5,694 nucleotides of DNA from Actinomycetota bacterium (GTDB taxonomy: Bacteria; Actinomycetota; Coriobacteriia; Anaerosomatales; JAHIQC01): positions 1 through 5,694 of the forward strand of contig JAHIQC010000037.1 in NCBI GenBank assembly GCA_018902765.1. The letters run 5' to 3'. The position numbers and the translations under genes were made by a program. Below are positions 1 through 4,512 of the stretch, piece by piece. The notes under the pieces were generated by a model. That model searched no databases. It saw nothing but the letters and a program-made list of their open reading frames with translations, and had not been told where the DNA came from. How positions within the stretch are numbered: position 1 is the first letter of the stretch; each line of letters begins with the position of its first letter.

Positions 1-194
1 ACGAGAATCTCGAGTCTGAGTACTCTCGCGCGCTGGAAATCGCAACAAAGCGCCCGATCTGCAATCGAGCCGATTCAGAGAGGGTACTTGGACGCCTTGT
101 GCGAAAGGGATTCCCGTTCGAGATCGCCATCAGAGCCTGTCGAGAGGCTCAGGACGCCTCAAGGGCTGTCGACGAAGGCGCTGCTTCTCCCTGA
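1..194 (+). CDS. recX: RecX, C-terminal fragment (RecA regulatory protein)
   Basis: This is the 3' end of a gene that enters from the left edge. The reading frame starts at base 3 and the TGA stop is at 192-194, leaving 63 residues. The segment around 'YSRALEIATKRP' and then 'ERVLGRLVRKGFPFEIAIRA' matches the last three-helix repeat of RecX: a short helical unit ending in a rule-like 'L.RKGF....I..A' motif. RecX binds in the groove of the RecA filament and limits its growth, and recX usually lies directly downstream of recA, which is therefore expected just outside the window. A hydrophilic tail of about 15 residues rich in Ala, Asp and Glu follows the last helix. No terminator hairpin is obvious right after the stop, and a promoter-like element begins only 5 bases later. 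The identification rests on a short fragment but the repeat pattern is characteristic. Confidence 0.8.
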   Translation, partial: ENLESEYSRALEIATKRPICNRADSERVLGRLVRKGFPFEIAIRACREAQDASRAVDEGAASP

Positions 195-199
195 TTCGC

Positions 200-229
200 T
201 TGACCATTCTACCTGCGCAGACGTACCAT
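200..229 (+). promoter_or_regulatory. sigma70-type promoter for the structured RNA
   Basis: The -35 box is TTGACC (200-205, 5 of 6 consensus bases) and the -10 box is TACCAT (224-229, 4 of 6), with an 18-base spacer. The predicted start of transcription, six to seven bases past the -10 box, falls at about 236. That is exactly the first base of the outer stem of the RNA described next, and this coincidence strengthens a call that would be only moderate from the boxes alone. Confidence 0.5.
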
Positions 230-235
230 TAGCGC

Positions 236-412
236 GGCAAATGTGAATCTCCGCCGCGCTTATGCGTGTTTGCTCTGGCGGTTTGTGTATCGTTATCCAA
301 TCGAGTTGTTCATATGTCGGGCCGTGGAGGCCCGTTCAGCGCATATACGGATATCGACGCATGAAAGCGGCTCGAATCACATCTGCCGGACGCACAAGCG
401 TTCCGGCTTTCT
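236..412 (+). ncRNA. Structured RNA of about 175 nt, possibly 6S-like, upstream of rny
   Basis: The two ends of this stretch are complementary over 14 positions: 236-249 pairs with 374-387, with only two mismatches (240/383 and 247/376). Further helices continue inward: 254-257 with 367-370; 260-267 with 357-364 (including one G-U pair); 291-298 with 349-356 (one mismatch); 312-316 with 342-346; and a 6-bp apical stem, 318-323 with 329-334, closed by a 5-base loop. A bulge of 23 bases (268-290) lies on the 5' side in the middle of the rod. A long closing stem, an asymmetric central opening and a terminal hairpin in about 175 nt is the layout of 6S RNA, which binds the housekeeping RNA polymerase. 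A promoter in front and a terminator behind fit an independent transcript. The alternative is a cis-acting leader for rny. No conserved 6S sequence motif was verified, so the family name is an inference, while the pairing is seen directly. Confidence 0.5.
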
Positions 413-417
413 GCGTT
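385..417 (+). terminator. Intrinsic terminator of the structured RNA, or attenuator before rny
   Basis: The stem pairs 385-393 with 398-407, nine base pairs with one bulged T at 401, around an ACAA loop (394-397). It is GC-rich and is followed by TTTCTGCGTTTT (408-419), an imperfect T tract. The 5' arm shares bases 385-387 with the 3' end of the outer stem of the upstream RNA, so the two helices cannot both be complete at their junction. It lies about 80 bases before the rny start, so it could end a separate small RNA or control read-through into rny. Confidence 0.55.
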
Positions 418-482
418 TTGTGGGCCAGCCGGACTGATGTTTGTCCTGTTCAAGAGTATTGAAAGCGCGTATCAATGTCCGG

Positions 483-489
483 AAGGAGG
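483..489 (+). promoter_or_regulatory. Ribosome binding site of rny
   Basis: AAGGAGG is a perfect anti-Shine-Dalgarno match. Its spacing of ten bases favours the ATG at 500 over the ATG at 491, which follows it by a single base, and over the distant ATG at 437. Confidence 0.75.
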
Positions 490-499
490 CATGCCCCAG

Positions 500-2029
500 A
501 TGACCCCAGCACTCGTAATCATAGCTTTGGTCGTCGGCGCTGCCCTCGGCTTCTTCATGAACCGCCTTGTGATCAAAGGTCGTACGGCTCGCGCTGCTGA
601 AGATGCAGCGCGACTCGTCAATGAAGCCGAGAAGCAGGCCGAGTCGCTTAAACGTGAAGCTCTTATCGAGGCTAAGGATCAGATTCTTCACATGAAGCAA
701 GAGGCCGAAGTGGAGGCAAAGGAGCGGCGCAAGGAGATAACCGCTCTAGAGACTCGCATAGGCCAGCGTGAGGAGAGTATCGATCGACGCGCTGAGTCTT
801 TGGATAAACGCGAGCATCAACTCTCTTCGGTTCAAGGCCAGATCACCAAGCGCGAGAAGGACCTCGAGGAGATGATCGAGGACGAGAAAGAGCGTCTGGA
901 AAGTCTTGCGGGGATGACCGGCGATGAGGCCAAGGCAGTTCTCATGAGCCGTATCCAAGACGACGTCAAGCACGAGGCTGCTTCCTACATTCGGGAGGCT
1001 GAAGCCCGTGCTCGCGAAGAGGCCGATAAGAAGGCACGCAATATCGTCGGCATCGCCATCCAGCGCGTCGCGGCTGATCACACTGCAGAATCCACAGTGA
1101 GCGTCGTTCATATCCCCAGTGATGACATGAAGGGCCGCATCATCGGTCGCGAGGGTCGCAACATCAGGGCGTTTGAGCAGCTCACCGGTATCAACCTGAT
1201 CATCGACGACACGCCAGAGGCTGTGATCCTGTCCAGTTTCGATCCGGTTCGTCGCGAAATCGGACGCATAACGCTCGAGTCGGCTATCGCAGACGGGCGA
1301 ATTCATCCCGCGCGCATCGAAGAGCTGTTCAACAAGGCCGAGGCTCAGGTCGCACAGCAGGTTCAGGAAGCGGGGGAGCAGGCGGCCTTCGACAGTGGCG
1401 TGCACGGGCTTCACGCGGAAATCATCCGTACTCTGGGTCGCCTGAAGTACCGTACGAGCTACGGTCAAAACGTGCTCAAGCACTCTCTGGAAGTCGCTCA
1501 TCTCGCGGGCGTGATGGCCACGGAGTTGGGCGTCGACGTCAAGCTGTGCATCCGTGCCGGCCTACTACACGACCTAGGCAAGGCTATCGACCACGAGGTC
1601 GAGGGTCCTCACGCTGTCATCGGTGCCGATCTTGCACGCCGCATGAATGAGCCCAAGGCGGTTCTTCACTGCATCGAGGCGCATCACGCTGACGTGGAGC
1701 CGACTACCGTCGAGGCCGTTCTGATCCAGGCCGCTGACGCCATATCCGCAGCCCGCCCGGGCGCGCGTCGCGAAACGCTCGAAAGCTATATCAAACGACT
1801 TGAGAAGCTTGAGGCAGTTGCTGAGAGCCACCCCGGGGTTGAGAAGTGCTACGCCATGCAGGCAGGCCGCGAGATTCGCGTCATGGTCAAGCCCGATCAG
1901 ATCAAGGATTCCGATGCGGTCGTGCTTGCGCGCGATATCGCCAAGCAGATCGAAGAGGAGCTTGAGTACCCCGGCCAGATCAAGGTTATGGTCATACGTG
2001 AGAGCCGCGCAATCGACTACGCGAAGTAG
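500..2029 (+). CDS. rny: Ribonuclease Y, membrane-anchored endoribonuclease
   Basis: RNase Y is the endonuclease that starts mRNA decay in many Gram-positive bacteria, working at the inner face of the membrane. From the ATG at 500 the protein has 509 residues, close to the usual 510-520. The layout is complete: one hydrophobic membrane segment (about residues 3-21), a long charged coiled coil (about 30-190), a KH RNA-binding domain with the [10 protein letters not shown] motif (212-221), then an HD metal-dependent domain with 'LLHDLGKA' supplying His357 and Asp358, and a conserved C-terminal part ending 'RAIDYAK'. An in-frame ATG at 437 would put 21 unlikely residues before the membrane anchor. 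The ATG at 491 is one base after the Shine-Dalgarno AAGGAGG (483-489) and too close to be used. The ATG at 500 sits ten bases after it and begins the anchor correctly. No convincing promoter is seen between 413 and 483, so read-through past the upstream terminator is possible. Confidence 0.97.
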   Translation: MTPALVIIALVVGAALGFFMNRLVIKGRTARAAEDAARLVNEAEKQAESLKREALIEAKDQILHMKQEAEVEAKERRKEITALETRIGQREESIDRRAESLDKREHQLSSVQGQITKREKDLEEMIEDEKERLESLAGMTGDEAKAVLMSRIQDDVKHEAASYIREAEARAREEADKKARNIVGIAIQRVAADHTAESTVSVVHIPSDDMKGRIIGREGRNIRAFEQLTGINLIIDDTPEAVILSSFDPVRREIGRITLESAIADGRIHPARIEELFNKAEAQVAQQVQEAGEQAAFDSGVHGLHAEIIRTLGRLKYRTSYGQNVLKHSLEVAHLAGVMATELGVDVKLCIRAGLLHDLGKAIDHEVEGPHAVIGADLARRMNEPKAVLHCIEAHHADVEPTTVEAVLIQAADAISAARPGARRETLESYIKRLEKLEAVAESHPGVEKCYAMQAGREIRVMVKPDQIKDSDAVVLARDIAKQIEEELEYPGQIKVMVIRESRAIDYAK

Positions 2030-2064
2030 ACGAGTGTCCGGCCTTTGTATTTCTGTTACAAATG

Positions 2065-2090
2065 ACGGGTCGCCCTCGGGCGACCCGTTT
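2065..2090 (+). terminator. Terminator hairpin after rny
   Basis: ACGGGTCGCC (2065-2074) pairs perfectly with GGCGACCCGT (2079-2088) around a CTCG loop, with one further possible C-G pair inside. The hairpin starts 36 bases after the rny stop. Only three T residues follow (2088-2090), then CC, so the U tract is poor. It still fits an intrinsic terminator of GC-rich Gram-positives or an RNA-stabilising 3' end for the rny message. Confidence 0.7.
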
Positions 2091-2127
2091 CCAATTGCTG
2101 GCCAGCACGAAAGAGCTGTTGAATCTG

Positions 2128-2133
2128 TAGACT
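2128..2133 (+). promoter_or_regulatory. Candidate -10 box for leaderless transcription of the ATPase gene
   Basis: TAGACT fits the actinobacterial TAnnnT -10 pattern and ends seven bases before the ATG at 2141, so the initiating A could be the first transcribed base. No clear -35 box is seen at the usual distance, and no good Shine-Dalgarno sequence precedes the gene. Together these agree with, but do not prove, leaderless expression. Confidence 0.3.
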
Positions 2134-2140
2134 GGATGAC

Positions 2141-3220
2141 ATGACAACTGACAAGGACAATCTCATCGATCTCGTCTCCTCCGTATCTGGAGAGACGTAT
2201 CTGAAGGTTGAGGAGAATCTCGGTGACGGATTCGTCCGTCTCCGTGTCTCTGAGGCTGAGCGCAGGCAGGCCAAACATGACATTCGCTCCTTCGAGGACA
2301 TTGTGGTCGAGCTGCTGCGCAATGCTCGAGACGCGCACGCGCAGCGCATTTTCGTGGCGACCACCCGTGATGGCAACATGCGATCGCTTGCCATGATCGA
2401 CGATGGCGTAGGAGTTCCTGAGGGTATGCGGGAGAGGATATTCGAGCCGCGAGTCACCTCGAAGCTCGAGACGATGGTTATGGACCGTTGGGGTGTCCAC
2501 GGGCGAGGGATGGCTCTGTTCAGCGTCCGGTCGAACGTCTCAAAGATCGCTGTTGCCGCATCGGGCACTCACAAAGGTGCTTCGATTGTCGTGAGCTCTG
2601 ATTCCACCGTGTTGTCAGAACGCGCCGACCAGTCTTCCTGGCCGGCGGTCGAAAGAGATGATGCGGGCATCCTCCGAGTTGCCCGCGGCCCACACAATGT
2701 GATTCGACGCGTCTTGGAGTTTGCATGCGAGCATCCTGAGGTCGATGTCTTCCTGGGCTCACCTGTTGAGGTGTTGTCCACCTTGTTCAATCTGTCTAAG
2801 GACGCTCTGGACACGTCCGACTTGCTGTTCTGTGATGACGTCGAGCGACTCTCTGTTTGGCAGCGCCCCGGTGCTGCATCGGATGCAGCTGATCTGGTCG
2901 ACATCGGCGAGTCAATCGGTTTGTCCGTGTCTGAGAGGACCGCGCACAGGATTCTGGCATCGGAGCTTGGCTCGTTGGACTCGGTGATTGCGCTTGCGAC
3001 CACCGAGGAGGAGCCGACGCGTCCTAGCGGTCCGGATATCTACAAGGATAGGCGCGGACTCAAGATTCATCACAGCGACATGACGGAGTTCAAGCGAGAA
3101 ATCACCATGGCTTTTGACCGATTGGCAGAGCGCTACTACGTCCATCTGCGCGATGAGCCTCGAGTGAGCGTTGGGAGAGACGGGATCACGGTAAGGTTCG
3201 ACATAGACAAGGAGGACTAG
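2141..3220 (+). CDS. Stand-alone GHKL-type ATPase (HATPase_c domain protein), function unknown
   Basis: The protein has 359 residues. Residues about 45-155 form a Bergerat-fold (GHKL) ATP-binding domain. The N box is 'VVELLRNARDAHA' (55-67, Glu57 and Asn61), the G1 box 'DDGVGVP' (87-93), an 'IFEPRVTSK' motif lies at 100-108, and the G2 glycine loop is 'WGVHGRGMALFSVR' (117-130). There is no membrane segment, no receiver domain and no histidine phosphotransfer (HisKA) region in front, so this is not an ordinary sensor kinase. The N box, with ELxxNxxDA, resembles MutL and Hsp90-type ATPases, where the Glu activates water for ATP hydrolysis, though the F-like and G2 boxes recall histidine kinases. 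The C-terminal half (about 185-359) matches no family I recognise. Residues about 248-276 ('IGESIGLSVSERTAHRIL') look like a possible helix-turn-helix. The gene sits alone between the rny terminator and the spoVS promoter, in the place YmdB holds in Bacillus. A role in regulation with SpoVS is a guess from position only. Confidence 0.85.
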   Translation: MTTDKDNLIDLVSSVSGETYLKVEENLGDGFVRLRVSEAERRQAKHDIRSFEDIVVELLRNARDAHAQRIFVATTRDGNMRSLAMIDDGVGVPEGMRERIFEPRVTSKLETMVMDRWGVHGRGMALFSVRSNVSKIAVAASGTHKGASIVVSSDSTVLSERADQSSWPAVERDDAGILRVARGPHNVIRRVLEFACEHPEVDVFLGSPVEVLSTLFNLSKDALDTSDLLFCDDVERLSVWQRPGAASDAADLVDIGESIGLSVSERTAHRILASELGSLDSVIALATTEEEPTRPSGPDIYKDRRGLKIHHSDMTEFKREITMAFDRLAERYYVHLRDEPRVSVGRDGITVRFDIDKED

Positions 3221-3237
3221 TCGAGTCCCGATTGCGC

Positions 3238-3243
3238 TATAAT
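3238..3243 (+). promoter_or_regulatory. -10 element of a promoter upstream of spoVS
   Basis: TATAAT is a perfect sigma70 -10 hexamer in the 148-base gap between the ATPase gene and spoVS. The predicted transcript would start near 3250 and carry a leader of about 119 bases. No TTGACA-like -35 box lies 16-18 bases upstream, where the end of the ATPase gene is, and there is no extended TGn. The promoter may therefore need an activator or another sigma factor. In Bacillus spoVS is under sigma H, but a clear sigma H box pair is not visible here. Confidence 0.5.
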
Positions 3244-3256
3244 CCGATATTGTCTA

Positions 3257-3275
3257 TCTGACGATGTATGTCAGA
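3257..3275 (+). promoter_or_regulatory. Inverted repeat at the spoVS promoter: candidate operator or leader hairpin
   Basis: TCTGAC (3257-3262) and GTCAGA (3270-3275) are perfect inverted halves separated by seven bases. The centre lies about 23 bases past the -10 box, just downstream of the predicted start of transcription. This is a typical position for a dimeric repressor site. The same bases could form a small hairpin at the 5' end of the message. Confidence 0.4.
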
Positions 3276-3358
3276 GGCATCTTTACGTCGAAGCAGTAAT
3301 CACACTAGAGACGCACCCCGCCGCCAACCTGCGTTACCGCGGCAGTCGTACCGATAGC

Positions 3359-3363
3359 GGAGG
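3359..3363 (+). promoter_or_regulatory. Ribosome binding site of spoVS
   Basis: GGAGG lies five bases before a GTG codon at 3369. It fixes GTG as the start codon of spoVS, which also gives the N-terminus 'MEVLKVSS' expected for the family. Confidence 0.8.
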
Positions 3364-3368
3364 AACCA

Positions 3369-3641
3369 GTGGAAGTACTCAAGGTCTCGAGCAAGTCCAA
3401 TCCGAACTCCGTCGCCGGCGCGCTGGCTGGTATCGTGCGCGAGCAGGGCGCTGTGGAGATGCAAACAGTCGGTGCAGGCGCGCTCAACCAGGCCGTTAAG
3501 GCCATCGCAATTGCACGAGGCTTCCTGGCTCCCTCGGGCGTCGAACTGACCTGCGTTCCAGCATTCGCTGACATCACCATCAATGGCGAGGAGCGTACCG
3601 CGATCAGGCTTCTGGTTGAGCCTCGCGATATGCATCGCTGA
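3369..3641 (+). CDS. spoVS: Stage V sporulation protein S (SpoVS), Alb-fold regulator
   Basis: The product has 90 residues, close to the 86 of the Bacillus subtilis protein, and is recognisable over its whole length. The markers are 'MEVLKVSSKSNPNSVAGALA' at the N-terminus, the central 'GAGALNQAVKAIAIARGFLAPSGV', and 'NGEERTAIRLLVEPR' at the end. In Bacillus, SpoVS is needed to complete sporulation stage V (spore coat and core development). The fold resembles the nucleic-acid-binding Alb proteins. It is also found in bacteria not known to form spores, so its presence does not show that this organism sporulates. Translation starts at GTG with a good Shine-Dalgarno sequence. A promoter-like TATAAT and an inverted repeat lie upstream, and the PHP gene follows after 22 bases, pointing to a shared transcript. 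Confidence is high because the family is strongly conserved. Confidence 0.96.
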   Translation: MEVLKVSSKSNPNSVAGALAGIVREQGAVEMQTVGAGALNQAVKAIAIARGFLAPSGVELTCVPAFADITINGEERTAIRLLVEPRDMHR

Positions 3642-3663
3642 CATCGCGAAGGTCGTGTTGCTG

Positions 3664-4494
3664 ATGCGGTTCGATTTGCACCTGCACACCACAGCCTCTG
3701 ACGGTCATCTTTCTCCAGCCGAACTGGTCATTGCTGCACTGAGCGCTGGGCTCGACGCGATCGCCGTCACGGACCACGACACGGTAGCGGCTGTGGCGCC
3801 CGCGCTCGACTCTGCCGCGGGGTCGCAACTTCGCGTGATTCCGGGGGTCGAGCTGTCCGCCACCTACGATTCACGAGACGTTCATATCCTCGGCTACTTT
3901 GTCGATTGCGAAGACTCGACCTTTCTAGCTCGCCTCGAAGTCCTACGCGCAGCCAGACTCACGCGGGCTATTGCTATGGTCGATTCCCTTGCTGCTGCGG
4001 GCATGGACATGTCGATCGATGAGGTCCTTGAGCTGACCGCTGGCGGTTCCGTGGGTCGATCACATGTCGCCAGGGCACTTGTCGATCGCGGGCACGCCAA
4101 GAGCGTCGCGGAGGCGTTCGAGCTGCTCATTGGACGCGGTAGACCGTTCTACGTGCCTAAGCCCGGTACAAGCGCGCTGGACGTCCTGTCCGTCGTACGT
4201 GCAGCCGGCGGCATCTCGGTCTTGGCGCATCCGGGAGTGACCAAGGTTGACGATCTGATTCCAGCGCTCATCGACGCCGGACTCGGCGGCATCGAGGCCT
4301 TCCATGGCGAGCATTCCTCGGCGGATCGGGAAAGGTACTCGAAAATCGCCCATGAGGCAGGCCTTCTGTGTACCGGAGGCTCGGATTTCCACACATCAAG
4401 CTCGCCCGGGCCGGGACTAGGACAGGTCGAGATGCCTGACTCGGTTCTTCGGGATCTGCTTCATGCAGCGGGCTCTCGTAGCAGTCGTTCCTAG
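3664..4494 (+). CDS. PHP-domain metal-dependent phosphoesterase, RNase AM/YciV-like
   Basis: The product has 276 residues with the full set of PHP motifs: 'FDLHLHTTASDG' (His6, His8, Asp13), 'VTDHDT' (Asp37, His38), 'PGVELSA' (Glu63), 'VHILGYF' (His74), 'LAHPG' (His189), 'GGIEAFHGEHS' (about 208-218) and 'GGSDFH' (Asp241, His243). These residues bind a cluster of metal ions. Length and motif spacing match the YciV/TrpH branch, whose studied members remove phosphate from 3',5'-nucleoside bisphosphates and, in E. coli RNase AM, trim RNA from the 5' end. The exact substrate cannot be read from sequence. The frame stays open upstream to 3583, overlapping spoVS, but the family begins at the 'MRFDLHLH' segment. 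ATG 3664 is therefore chosen, with AAGG at 3649-3652 as a weak and rather distant ribosome site; TTG 3658 is the alternative. The gene follows spoVS by 22 bases and precedes miaB by 18. Confidence 0.9.
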   Translation: MRFDLHLHTTASDGHLSPAELVIAALSAGLDAIAVTDHDTVAAVAPALDSAAGSQLRVIPGVELSATYDSRDVHILGYFVDCEDSTFLARLEVLRAARLTRAIAMVDSLAAAGMDMSIDEVLELTAGGSVGRSHVARALVDRGHAKSVAEAFELLIGRGRPFYVPKPGTSALDVLSVVRAAGGISVLAHPGVTKVDDLIPALIDAGLGGIEAFHGEHSSADRERYSKIAHEAGLLCTGGSDFHTSSSPGPGLGQVEMPDSVLRDLLHAAGSRSSRS

Positions 4495-4497
4495 TGG

Positions 4498-4503
4498 TAC
4501 ACT
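4498..4503 (+). promoter_or_regulatory. Possible -10 box just before miaB
   Basis: TACACT fits TAnnnT and ends nine bases before the miaB ATG. There is no recognisable Shine-Dalgarno sequence before miaB and no clear -35 box. This could allow near-leaderless transcription of miaB in addition to read-through from spoVS and the PHP gene. A short motif like this also occurs by chance. Confidence 0.2.
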
Positions 4504-4512
4504 CGTCGGCCT

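Noticed and set aside
243..437. Open frame of 64 codons in the recX-rny gap
   Set aside because: It has no ribosome site and an unconvincing composition, and it coincides with the nested complementary segments better explained as a structured RNA.
437..499. N-terminal extension of rny by 21 codons
   Set aside because: It would put a polar, unconserved segment before the membrane anchor, and the strong Shine-Dalgarno sequence at 483-489 points to ATG 500.
746..1501. Open frame of 251 codons on the - strand inside rny
   Set aside because: It lies wholly opposite the well-supported RNase Y gene, has no recognisable domain, and is what codon bias in a GC-rich gene leaves on the opposite strand.
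1574..2500. Open frame of 308 codons on the - strand spanning the rny end and the ATPase start
   Set aside because: It runs across two real + strand genes and the terminator between them, with no family resemblance in the translation.
3209..3215. AAGGAGG at the end of the ATPase gene, as a ribosome site for a small gene
   Set aside because: No ATG, GTG or TTG follows at a usable distance.
3268..3357. Frame of 29 codons ending two bases before the spoVS ribosome site, considered as a leader peptide
   Set aside because: It has no Shine-Dalgarno sequence and an Arg-rich chance-like composition, with no run of a single amino acid that would suggest attenuation.
3583..3663. Longer N-terminus of the PHP gene overlapping spoVS
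   Set aside because: PHP proteins of this type begin right at the 'DLHLHT' motif; the extra 27 residues are out-of-frame spoVS sequence.
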